A stretch of 7,064 nt of DNA. Origin: Ignavibacteriota bacterium (lineage in GTDB: Bacteria; Bacteroidota; Ignavibacteria; Tepidaquicellales; Tepidaquicellaceae). Positions 1 through 6,329 of the stretch are shown here, in pieces; position 1 is the first letter of the stretch; each line of letters begins with the position of its first letter. Location of the stretch: the NCBI GenBank assembly GCA_003158365.1, contig PMIW01000070.1, positions 1,199 through 8,262 of the forward strand, in the 5' to 3' direction. The notes under the pieces are model-generated. The model was not told the DNA's origin. It did no database searches and saw nothing but the letters and a program-made list of their open reading frames with translations. The translations under genes and the position numbers were made by a program.

Positions 1-2
1 AC

Positions 3-581
3 GACATAAAATTAAATTATCAAATAGAAAGAGAAATTATTGAAAAGGGTTACGACGTAAACAGAAAAAGAAAACTGATACTTGTAACGGGCCACAGGAG
101 AGAAAATTTCGGAGAAGGATTTATAAATATTTGCAAGGCGTTGAAAGAAATCGCATTGAAATACAAGGATTTCGATATACTTTATCCCGTTCATTTAAAC
201 CCGAATGTTCAAAAGCCTGTATACGGATTATTATCAAAAATATCGAATATTTTTCTGATAGAGCCGATAGATTATCTGCCATTTGTATATCTGATGAATA
301 AAGCGTACATTATTATTACCGACAGCGGAGGCATTCAGGAAGAAGCCCCGAGTCTCGGTAAGCCGGTTCTGGTAATGAGAAATACTACAGAGAGGCCTGA
401 AGCTGTTACAGCTGGCACAGTTAAACTTGTTGGTACAGACAGGAAAAAAATTGTAAATGAAACATCAAAATTGATTGATAATAAAAAATTATATCTGAAA
501 ATGTCCAAAGCTCATAATCCTTACGGGGATGGAAAAGCTTGTCAAAGAATACTGAAATATTTAAAAAAGGAAATAAAATAA
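3..581 (+). CDS. wecB: UDP-N-acetylglucosamine 2-epimerase (non-hydrolysing), C-terminal half; 5' end outside window
   Basis: WecB/MnaA enzymes interconvert UDP-GlcNAc and UDP-ManNAc in the cytoplasm, supplying ManNAc-type sugars for surface glycans. The frame is open from base 3 with no start, so this is the last 192 residues of a protein usually about 370-380 long. Seen in order: VTGHRREN (fragment residues 28-35, with the conserved active-site His), HLNPNV, TDSGGIQEEAP, then GKPVLVMRNTTERPEAV and AGTVKLVG, which form the UDP-binding C-terminal core of the GT-B-like fold. This wording fits classical WecB; as I recall it, the FnlC/WbjD branch carries different residues after TDSG. The catalytic acidic residues of the N-terminal half cannot be checked. 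An internal TTG at 141 lies after the HRREN motif and is not a credible start. The stop TAA (579-581) shares one base with the next gene's ATG, so the two are probably co-transcribed and coupled. Family assignment is secure. Confidence 0.93.
   Translation, partial: DIKLNYQIEREIIEKGYDVNRKRKLILVTGHRRENFGEGFINICKALKEIALKYKDFDILYPVHLNPNVQKPVYGLLSKISNIFLIEPIDYLPFVYLMNKAYIIITDSGGIQEEAPSLGKPVLVMRNTTERPEAVTAGTVKLVGTDRKKIVNETSKLIDNKKLYLKMSKAHNPYGDGKACQRILKYLKKEIK
567..571 (+). promoter_or_regulatory. Ribosome binding site of the SDR gene, inside the wecB 3' end
   Basis: AAGGA lies 9 nt before ATG 581, within the last codons of wecB. It supports 581 rather than the in-frame TTG at 539, which would overlap wecB by 43 bases and add 14 residues absent from the SDR core. 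Together with the TAATG overlap it points to translational coupling. Confidence 0.6.
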
Positions 582-1690
582 TGAATACTTACGAAAAACG
601 TGCAGAATGGGTAAGAGACTATTTTAAAAAGGTAAAGCCGGAGCCAAAGTTAATAAGTTATTATAAGGGAAAAAATATTCTTGTAACAGGAGGTGCAGGT
701 GCAATTGGGAGTAATTTGATAATTGCGCTGTCGGATTTAGTCGGAGAAAAAGGTAAAGTTGTTGTTCTCGATAATCTTTCCTCGATAAAGATTAAAAATT
801 CATGGAATATAACCCCGCTTTCAAACATATTATTTGTTGAAGGGGATATCCGCAGTGATGTGGATTTGAAGAGGATTTTTAAGGAAGATATTGACCTAGT
901 GTTCCACCTTGCTGCATTTTTCGCAAATCAGAATTCGGTTGACTATACTGAATTATCGGCTGAAGTAGATGTTATTGGCATGATTCGGCTTCTGGAATAT
1001 TCAAGACTTGCAAAGATTGAAAGATTTATTTATGCTTCAAGCGGATGTGCAATTTATGGCTCATATGCAAAAATGCCTCTGCAGGAAGATTTCGTTTCTA
1101 TGCATCTTACAACTCCGTACCAGATTAATAAAATGACAGGTGAGATGTATTGCAATTTCTTTGCGCATCATTATGACATGAAAGCCGTGAACTGCAGGTT
1201 CTTTAATTCATACGGACCTGGTGAAGTTCCTGGACAATACAGGAATGTAATCCCGAATTTTATTTACTGGTCGATGAAGGGAAAACCTTTGCCAATCACG
1301 GGTACGGGCTCTGAAACAAGGGATTTTACATATGTTCTGGATTTGGTTCAGGGGCTGGTAAAAGCTGGTTATTATAAAGAAGCTGTCGGTGAAAATTTTA
1401 ATCTTGCAGCGGGGAAAGAAATCAGCATAATTGATATGGCGAATCTCGTAAAGAAAATAACAGGCTCAGGGGCACCATTTCTTTACAAACCAAGAAGAAA
1501 ATGGGATACAAAACCGCGTCTTTTAGCTTCTATTAAAAAAGCAAAAAAACTTATTGGATATGAACCAATAGTAAAATTTGAAGATGGTTTTATGAAAAAT
1601 ATCGAATGGTTCCAGGATAACTGGGATTTAATCGAAAAACTTGCGGATTTTACTCCCGGAATGAGCAGCGCCGTCAGAAACGGAAAATAA
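581..1690 (+). CDS. NAD-dependent epimerase/dehydratase (extended SDR), nucleotide-sugar modifying
   Basis: This is a 369-residue cytoplasmic extended short-chain dehydrogenase of the GalE/RmlB superfamily, which acts at C4 of a nucleotide sugar with bound NAD. Seen: TGGAGAIG (36-43, the GxxGxxG dinucleotide loop), VVLDN ending in acidic D64 (suits NAD over NADP), EGDIRS with D89, HLAA (109-112), ASSGCAIYG (152-160), and Y180-QIN-K184, the catalytic YxxxK pair. FFNSYGPGE and TGTGSETRDFTYVLDL follow, typical of the substrate-binding region. The SSGCAIYG segment resembles the SSGGAxYG form of many prokaryotic GalE-like enzymes rather than E. coli GalE SSSATVYG. About 30 residues precede the Rossmann fold and a roughly 20-residue tail follows the usual end. 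The start at 581 is chosen for its AAGGA and one-base overlap with wecB. The substrate is not readable: UDP-Glc/GlcNAc 4-epimerase, a decarboxylase-like enzyme or a dehydratase are all possible. Confidence 0.88.
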   Translation: MNTYEKRAEWVRDYFKKVKPEPKLISYYKGKNILVTGGAGAIGSNLIIALSDLVGEKGKVVVLDNLSSIKIKNSWNITPLSNILFVEGDIRSDVDLKRIFKEDIDLVFHLAAFFANQNSVDYTELSAEVDVIGMIRLLEYSRLAKIERFIYASSGCAIYGSYAKMPLQEDFVSMHLTTPYQINKMTGEMYCNFFAHHYDMKAVNCRFFNSYGPGEVPGQYRNVIPNFIYWSMKGKPLPITGTGSETRDFTYVLDLVQGLVKAGYYKEAVGENFNLAAGKEISIIDMANLVKKITGSGAPFLYKPRRKWDTKPRLLASIKKAKKLIGYEPIVKFEDGFMKNIEWFQDNWDLIEKLADFTPGMSSAVRNGK

Positions 1691-1717
1691 TTAAAACTTA
1701 TTGATAACATTTTTTCT

Positions 1718-2968
1718 ATGAATACTATAATCAGGTTCCTGACACAACATTTTTATCCTGATTCATCCAGTACAGGAAATTTATTAACGGAATTGGCAGT
1801 AAAACTTGCAGAGCATGGCTACAAAATTGAAGTATATACATCCCAGCCAATAGATAATATAAAGAAAAAAGCAAATAAATATGAAGAATTTAAAGGCGTC
1901 AAAATTCACCGTCTTGCTTCTCTAAGATTGAACAGAAATTTCAGAATTGGAAAAGCTTTTAATCTGGGATACTATTTCTTAAGAATTTTCATAAAAGAAC
2001 TGTTTTCTTCACACAAAAAAAATAATTATCTTTATTTCATAGTTTCAAACCCTCCTTTCCTTCCGCTTGTAGGCTCTTTACTTACGTACCTGAAAAAAAT
2101 TGAATTTATACATTTACTATATGATATTGAACCTGAAGAGGCTATATCTGTGGGATATTTATCCGAACAAAGATTATATATAAAATTATGGAAATGGACA
2201 AATAAATTTATCTTCAGAAAAGCAGCGCATACAGTTGTATTAAGCGAACAAATGGTAGAGACGGTGAAAGAAAAAATGAGGATTGCAAAAGCGCAATCAG
2301 CAAAATTCGATGAGATTACAATTATTGATAACTGGGCAGATGGAGAATATTTAAAACCTGTCAGTTACGGTGAAAATGAATTTATAAAAGAGAATAATCT
2401 CTGCGGGAAATTTATTATTAATTATTGCGGCAATCACGGAGCCATGCAGAAATTTGATTCAATAATGACTGTTGCAAATATTTTGAAATCTGATGATTTG
2501 GCTTTTGTATTTGTTGGTGACGGATTAAAGAAAAAGAAAATGATTTGTGAAAAGGAATCGAATAAACTTGATAACGTCTATTTTTTCCCTTACCAGAATA
2601 AAGAAAAACTTCCTCACGCACAGGCGGCTTCACACCTCTCTATTTTACATCTTGAAAAAGAAATTGAAGGTTACGCATTTCCGAGTAAATTATACTCTAT
2701 ACTTGCTTCAGGAACTCCGGTACTTGCACTATGTCAGCCAAACTCACGGTTAGCTAATATTATAAGGGATGCAAACTGCGGTTATGTCTGTCAGCATGAA
2801 AATCCACAAGGCATAATTGATGCAATAAACGATTTAAAAGGTAACGAAGAAAAAATTACATTGTTCGGAAAAAATTCAAGAAAATATTTCGAAGAGCATT
2901 ATACCCTGGAAAAGGCTTTTGAAAAATACGAGGTTGTATTTAATAGATTTATAAAGAAAGATAATTAA
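1718..2968 (+). CDS. Glycosyltransferase family 4, WbuB/WcaI-like
   Basis: This 416-residue GT-B glycosyltransferase probably adds a sugar to the lipid-linked glycan at the inner face of the membrane. The N-terminal domain opens with a Rossmann strand and the sequence FYPDSSSTGNLLTELAVKLAEHGYKIEVYTSQP, the acceptor-side pattern of the WbuB/WcaI group. The C-terminal donor domain has NYCGNHG (237-241 for CGNHG), FVFVGDG, VYFFPYQNKEKLP, then E317-GYAFPSK-L and LASGTPVLA. The canonical GT4 EX7E motif is not intact: the first Glu is E317, but the second position is Leu 325, and the PSK signature (322-324) replaces it, as in WcaI/WbuB relatives. The gap to the SDR stop is 27 nt, in the same frame, with no Shine-Dalgarno sequence before the ATG. 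The first upstream in-frame stop is that of the SDR itself. WbuB of E. coli O26 is an L-fucosamine transferase, but the donor here cannot be inferred. Confidence 0.88.
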   Translation: MNTIIRFLTQHFYPDSSSTGNLLTELAVKLAEHGYKIEVYTSQPIDNIKKKANKYEEFKGVKIHRLASLRLNRNFRIGKAFNLGYYFLRIFIKELFSSHKKNNYLYFIVSNPPFLPLVGSLLTYLKKIEFIHLLYDIEPEEAISVGYLSEQRLYIKLWKWTNKFIFRKAAHTVVLSEQMVETVKEKMRIAKAQSAKFDEITIIDNWADGEYLKPVSYGENEFIKENNLCGKFIINYCGNHGAMQKFDSIMTVANILKSDDLAFVFVGDGLKKKKMICEKESNKLDNVYFFPYQNKEKLPHAQAASHLSILHLEKEIEGYAFPSKLYSILASGTPVLALCQPNSRLANIIRDANCGYVCQHENPQGIIDAINDLKGNEEKITLFGKNSRKYFEEHYTLEKAFEKYEVVFNRFIKKDN

Positions 2969-2974
2969 TTTTAA

Positions 2975-3976
2975 ATGAAGATTTGTTTTTATGCCCGTTT
3001 AAAAGAAGACTGGTATTTTGATTTACTTGATTTTTATTCAAATGATATCAAAATCTTTAAGGAATTAGGACACGAAGTTGTTAAAGTCCATAACTGGAAA
3101 ATGTTACCCCGTGACTGTGATTTGTATTTCATATGGTGGTGGAGCTCAGGTATTATTCCGATTATAAAAGCGAACAGGCTTTCAAAACCTGTTATTACAA
3201 TTGGTAATATTCATTATTATGACATGTCAGACCAGGGCTATTTTCAGAGGCCATTTTATATAAAGCAGTTTATTAAATACAGTCTTAAACACTCAGATGT
3301 TCAGATTGCAACTGCTAAAATCGAACTGGAGGGTATTAAAAAACTCGGAGCAGTCAATCCAATTCTGATTTATCATGCCATTGATTCCAATAAATACAGT
3401 TTTAAACCCAATGAAAACAGGGAAGATTTTTTATTAACTTTAACACAACTTACAAAGCCAAATATTCAGAGAAAAAAAGTAAAAGAGATAATCCTGGCAT
3501 TTGCAAATGTTTCCCCGTTATTCCCGAAATTAAAATTGTACATTGTGGGAAATAAAAAAGACGATGGATATGCTGATTTACTTGAACTGGTGAAAAATCA
3601 AAAGCTGGATAATAAAGTTGAATTTCTTGACAAGGTATCCGATACCGAAAAGATTGATTTGTATCAGAGATGCAGGATTTACATTCAGCCAACCAGTTTT
3701 GAAGGCTTTGGTATGGCCATTGCCGAGAGTATGTTATGCGGTGCCCCCGTAATTACAAGCAGAAACGGGGCTGTTCCGGAAGTTTGCGGTGATTCCGCAG
3801 TTTATGTCAATCCGGATGATATTAAGGATATTTCCAAAGGTATAGAAAAATTAATGTCAGATGATATATTCAGGAATAATTTAAGTATAAGTGGATACGA
3901 AAGAATCAGGGACCTGTTTTCTTATGAAGTTAGAAAGGAAAATATCAGATTACTTTTGGATAAATACATAAATTGA
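2975..3976 (+). CDS. Glycosyltransferase family 4 with canonical EX7E motif
   Basis: This 333-residue GT-B retaining glycosyltransferase is presumed to extend the same glycan from a nucleotide-sugar donor. The N-terminal domain has the opening strand MKICFYARL, KELGHEVVKVHNW, a Trp run (W54-W56), and the linker YHAIDSNKYSF (133-143) that usually marks the start of the donor domain. The C-terminal part has LYIVGNKKDDGYADLLELV, CRIYIQPTSFEGFGMAIAESMLCGAPVITS, and GAVPEVCGDSAVYVNPDDI. The catalytic/donor-binding Glu pair is E243 and E251. The short length fits a small GT4 lacking the C-terminal extension. It starts 6 nt after the preceding stop and in the same frame. Upstream bases are A/T only apart from a weak AAAG 14 nt away, so there is no real Shine-Dalgarno sequence. 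It is very likely the end of the first transcription unit, since a 197-nt gap follows. Donor and acceptor are unknown. Confidence 0.88.
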   Translation: MKICFYARLKEDWYFDLLDFYSNDIKIFKELGHEVVKVHNWKMLPRDCDLYFIWWWSSGIIPIIKANRLSKPVITIGNIHYYDMSDQGYFQRPFYIKQFIKYSLKHSDVQIATAKIELEGIKKLGAVNPILIYHAIDSNKYSFKPNENREDFLLTLTQLTKPNIQRKKVKEIILAFANVSPLFPKLKLYIVGNKKDDGYADLLELVKNQKLDNKVEFLDKVSDTEKIDLYQRCRIYIQPTSFEGFGMAIAESMLCGAPVITSRNGAVPEVCGDSAVYVNPDDIKDISKGIEKLMSDDIFRNNLSISGYERIRDLFSYEVRKENIRLLLDKYIN

Positions 3977-4017
3977 AAAATAGTTCGGTTGTATTTATAT
4001 ATAATATCTTTTCTGAA

Positions 4018-4097
4018 AATATCAAAAACTTAATAAAATCCTTTAAAATCAGATTAATTCTTCAAAAAAATCATAATAATTAATTGTTTTTGATATT
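4018..4097. repeat. Inverted repeat, 12-bp perfect arms, in the gap before the phosphoglycosyltransferase gene
   Basis: AATATCAAAAAC at 4018-4029 is the exact reverse complement of GTTTTTGATATT at 4086-4097. After a 2-nt bulge on the right (TT 4084-4085), the pairing continues with TTAAT (4030-4034) against ATTAA (4079-4083). This gives a potential 17-bp stem closing a 44-nt AT-rich loop. It has few G-C pairs and no run of T directly after the right arm, so it is not a classic intrinsic terminator. It could be a long-range RNA stem, a pair of protein-binding half sites, or chance in AT-rich DNA. The pairing itself is certain; the function is not. Confidence 0.5.
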
Positions 4098-4104
4098 ATA
4101 TCGG

Positions 4105-4123
4105 ATTTCAAATTTCTTGAAAT
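4105..4123. repeat. Small AT-rich palindrome before the phosphoglycosyltransferase gene
   Basis: ATTTCAA (4105-4111) pairs with TTGAAAT (4117-4123) across a 5-nt loop, with a possible G-U pair at 4104/4124. A T-rich stretch including seven T at 4142-4148 starts about 20 nt later. It is too weak and too far from the T run for a confident terminator, and an operator half-site pair is an equal possibility. Confidence 0.3.
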
Positions 4124-4173
4124 TACCTTTATTTATTACTATTTTTTTATAATCTTATCAGTTTAAGACTATT

Positions 4174-5556
4174 ATGACCAGGAAAAAAGAATTAATATTT
4201 CTGATATTCAGCGATTTCTTATTTGTAAATCTGGCGTATAGTGCGTATTATTATTTCAGGATTGAATCTCATTTAATAAAATTCGCAAATCCGACAGAAT
4301 ACCTGACACCCATGCTCGTCATTTTTTTTTATTGGTTTTTATTATTTTCTACCTCCGGATTATATGCTCATTGGTTTGTGCGTTCAAGATTCGATGAATT
4401 TATTTCTGTTATTAAAGCGATTTCTTTTGGATGTATAATCCTGTTTTTTGCAATATTCATTGACGATTTTTTAAATGATGCTCCTGTAATTTCAAGATTT
4501 TTAATTTTGATTTACTGGTTGGTTTTAGTTGTATTTGTATCCTTTGGGAGGGTTTTCATCCGGGGATTTCAGATGAGACTGTTCAATAAAGGAATCGGGG
4601 TCAGAAATGCCGTAATTGTAGGATCCGGTAAAAGTGCAAACGAGCTTTTTGAAATGATAAGAAAATACCCTAAACTTGGTTACAGGTTTATCGGATATAT
4701 TGGTTTAGAAGGCGAACTTCAAACTGAAAATGAACTGGGAAAGATAACAGATTTAAAAAATATTATATCAAAAGAAAAAATTGAAGTAGTTCTTGTTGCT
4801 TCAGCTCAGAAGATAAAAAATCTATTGCTCGATACTTTGAATTATTGTGTAGACGAAAAAGTAGAGGTGAAAATAATGCCTGAAATGTATGAAATTATAA
4901 GCGGCATGGCAAAAACCCAGCAGATATACGGGCTTCCGCTTATAGAAGTTAAAACGGAGTTATTGACTTTACCTCAGAGAATTGTAAAGAGAGTTATTGA
5001 TATTTTTATGTCTTTTTTTATTTTGATTATTATGTCACCGATATTATTGATAACATCGATATTAATTAAACTAACATCGAAGGGACCCGTTTTTTATATT
5101 CAGGAAAGAGTCGGTAAGGACGGAAAGAATTTTTATTTGTTTAAATTCCGCTCCATGATTCCCGATGCTGAACTTGATTCCGGACCTGCGTGGGCGGATT
5201 TGAATGATCCGAGAGTAACTCCATTCGGCAGATTCCTGAGAAGAACAAGGCTCGATGAAGTTCCGCAGTTTATTAATGTATTGAAGAACGATATGAGTGT
5301 TGTGGGACCAAGACCTGAAAGGCCGTTTTTTGTAGATCAGTTAAAAAAAGAAATACCGTATTACTCTAAAAGAATAAGGATTAAACCCGGAATTACGGGT
5401 TGGGCACAGGTAAAACATACATATGATTCATCACTGGATGATGTTAAGGAAAAACTGCAATATGATTTTTATTACATAGAGAATATGAGTCTGAATCTGG
5501 ATTTTAAAATAATTGTGAACACAATAATTGTAGTATTTACGATGAAAGGACATTAA
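4174..5556 (+). CDS. Polyprenyl-phosphate sugar-1-phosphate transferase (WbaP/WcaJ-type initiating transferase)
   Basis: This 460-residue inner-membrane protein should start glycan assembly by moving a sugar-1-phosphate from a nucleotide sugar to undecaprenyl phosphate. The N-terminus has four hydrophobic segments (about 6-27, 43-66, 76-96, 104-128). A soluble Rossmann-like domain follows, with VIVGSGKSANELFEMI (147-162) and YRFIGYIG (170-177). The C-terminal catalytic domain (about 268-460) starts with KRVIDI and the hydrophobic membrane-embedded helix at about 275-300. It then has GPVFYIQERVGKDGK, FKFRSM, D361-E362 in RLDEVPQF (the catalytic Asp-Glu pair of monotopic phosphoglycosyltransferases), VGPRPERP (377-384) and KPGITGWAQV (404-413). 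Length and order match full-length family members. The first ATG after an in-frame stop at 4150-4152 is 4174, with no Shine-Dalgarno sequence. It probably opens a second transcription unit. The substrate could be Glc-1-P, Gal-1-P or an N-acetylhexosamine-1-P; sequence alone does not settle it. Confidence 0.93.
   Translation: MTRKKELIFLIFSDFLFVNLAYSAYYYFRIESHLIKFANPTEYLTPMLVIFFYWFLLFSTSGLYAHWFVRSRFDEFISVIKAISFGCIILFFAIFIDDFLNDAPVISRFLILIYWLVLVVFVSFGRVFIRGFQMRLFNKGIGVRNAVIVGSGKSANELFEMIRKYPKLGYRFIGYIGLEGELQTENELGKITDLKNIISKEKIEVVLVASAQKIKNLLLDTLNYCVDEKVEVKIMPEMYEIISGMAKTQQIYGLPLIEVKTELLTLPQRIVKRVIDIFMSFFILIIMSPILLITSILIKLTSKGPVFYIQERVGKDGKNFYLFKFRSMIPDAELDSGPAWADLNDPRVTPFGRFLRRTRLDEVPQFINVLKNDMSVVGPRPERPFFVDQLKKEIPYYSKRIRIKPGITGWAQVKHTYDSSLDDVKEKLQYDFYYIENMSLNLDFKIIVNTIIVVFTMKGH
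5545..5550 (+). promoter_or_regulatory. Ribosome binding site that fixes the TTG start of the DPM1-like gene
   Basis: AAAGGA lies 8 nt before TTG 5559, inside the last codons of the phosphoglycosyltransferase gene. There is no ATG or GTG that would give the conserved N-terminus, so this site and the family pattern together set the start. Confidence 0.65.
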
Positions 5557-5558
5557 TA

Positions 5559-6281
5559 TTGAAAAGAATATTAGTTATAATACCAACTTACAATGAATCC
5601 GAAAATATATTGAATTTAATTCCGGAGGTGCTGAAATATACATCTTTGGATTACCAGTGGAATGTTCTCGTAGTTGATGATAATTCTCCCGACGGTACGG
5701 CAACAATGGTAGAAAGCCTGAAAAGCGAAAACATCTACTTAATAAAACGTGAGAAAAAATCGGGACTTGGAACGGCATACGTTACGGGATTTAAATTTGC
5801 TATCGAAAAATCATTTGATTATGTCTTTGAAATGGATGCGGATTTCTCTCACGACCCGAAGTACCTTCCAATATTTATAGATCTTATTGAACAGGGAAAT
5901 GACTTAGTTATAGGCTCCAGATATGTAAACGGTGTATCGGTAGTGAATTGGCCTATCAGCAGGCTAATATTAAGCTATTATGCGAATATTTATACAAGGA
6001 TTGTGACCGGATTAAAAGTAAAGGATACAACAGCGGGATTTATGTGTTACAGGGTTTCCGTTTTATCGCAGATTGATTTAAACAAAGTAAATTCCAACGG
6101 TTATTCATTCCAGATTGAAATGAAATTCAAATTAAGCAGAAAAGGTTTTAAACTTACAGAAACGCCTATACTTTTCATTGATAGAAGAGCGGGTAGCTCA
6201 AAAATGTCAAGGAAAGTTGTTTATGAAGCTTATTTCATGGTCTGGAAATTAAAGTTCAAAGCTATATTCGGAAGATTATAA
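5559..6281 (+). CDS. Polyprenyl-phosphate hexose synthase (DPM1-like, glycosyltransferase family 2)
   Basis: This 240-residue GT2 enzyme of the dolichol-phosphate mannosyltransferase type transfers a hexose, usually mannose from GDP-Man, to a polyprenyl phosphate at the inner face of the membrane. Motifs: ILVIIPTYNESENI (4-17), VVDDNSPDGT (38-47), EMDADFSHDP (91-100, containing the metal-binding DAD), GSRYVNG (119-125), VKDTTAGFMCYR (154-165), GYSFQIEMKF (181-190) and DRRAGSSKMS (208-217). It ends right after the catalytic domain, with no C-terminal membrane segments or GtrA-like part, as in DPM1 and soluble Ppm1-type enzymes. The TTG start, 2 nt after the upstream stop, gives exactly the expected MKxxLVIIPTYNE beginning and has AAAGGA 8 nt upstream, so coupling to the upstream gene is likely. 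Mannose is the usual sugar, but glucose or another hexose is possible. The product would feed a periplasmic GT-C transferase, which is not in this window. Confidence 0.92.
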   Translation: MKRILVIIPTYNESENILNLIPEVLKYTSLDYQWNVLVVDDNSPDGTATMVESLKSENIYLIKREKKSGLGTAYVTGFKFAIEKSFDYVFEMDADFSHDPKYLPIFIDLIEQGNDLVIGSRYVNGVSVVNWPISRLILSYYANIYTRIVTGLKVKDTTAGFMCYRVSVLSQIDLNKVNSNGYSFQIEMKFKLSRKGFKLTETPILFIDRRAGSSKMSRKVVYEAYFMVWKLKFKAIFGRL

Positions 6282-6329
6282 TTTTTAATTAAGATTTTAT
6301 CGCTTTTATAAAATGCAATTCGATATTTT
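6282..6329 (+). other. 48-nt gap with a weak AT-rich inverted repeat
   Basis: ATTTTAT (6294-6300) pairs with ATAAAAT (6308-6314) across CGCTTTT. The stem has only A-T pairs and no T run follows it, so it is unlikely to terminate transcription. No Shine-Dalgarno sequence precedes the ATG at 6330. Confidence 0.25.

Larger units (their letters stand above)
3977..4173 (+). other. 197-nt AT-rich intergenic region, likely boundary between two transcription units
   Basis: This is the only sizeable gap in the window; the others are 48 nt or less. No coding frame of interest is visible. It holds a 12-bp inverted repeat (4018-4029 with 4086-4097), a 7-bp palindrome (4105-4111 with 4117-4123), and T-rich sequence running up to the ATG at 4174. 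Two TATAAT hexamers (4000-4005 and 4148-4153) could be -10 boxes, but their nearest upstream TTGAAA hexamers (3973-3978 and 4117-4122) sit 21 and 25 nt away, too far for a standard sigma-70 promoter. No Bacteroidota-type TTTG / TAnnTTTG pair stands out. A promoter for the following gene is plausible from the layout but cannot be placed. Confidence 0.45.

Noticed and set aside
12..194. Minus-strand open frame of 60 codons
   Set aside because: It lies opposite the open wecB frame with clear WecB motifs and has no recognisable protein features.
539..580. Earlier TTG start for the SDR gene
   Set aside because: It would overlap wecB by 43 bases and adds residues outside the family core; ATG 581 has AAGGA and a one-base stop overlap.
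1483..1710. Minus-strand open frame of 75 codons
   Set aside because: It lies opposite the 3' end of the SDR gene and is a low-complexity shadow of AT-rich coding sequence.
2418..2753. Open frames on both strands inside the WbuB-like gene
   Set aside because: They fall within the donor domain of a gene whose own frame carries the conserved GT4 motifs.
3..2968. An L-FucNAc (fnlA-fnlB-fnlC-wbuB) cassette, suggested by the epimerase, SDR and WbuB-like order
   Set aside because: The epimerase carries classical WecB wording (GGIQEEAP, TTERPEAV) rather than the FnlC form I recall, and only one SDR is present. WbuB resemblance alone does not set the sugar.
3450..3692. Minus-strand open frame of 80 codons
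   Set aside because: It is antisense to the second GT4 gene, without domain features or a start context.
3977..4173. Intrinsic terminator or sigma-70 promoter in the gap
   Set aside because: The stems are AT-only or nearly so without an adjacent T run, and the TATAAT hexamers lack a properly spaced -35 box.
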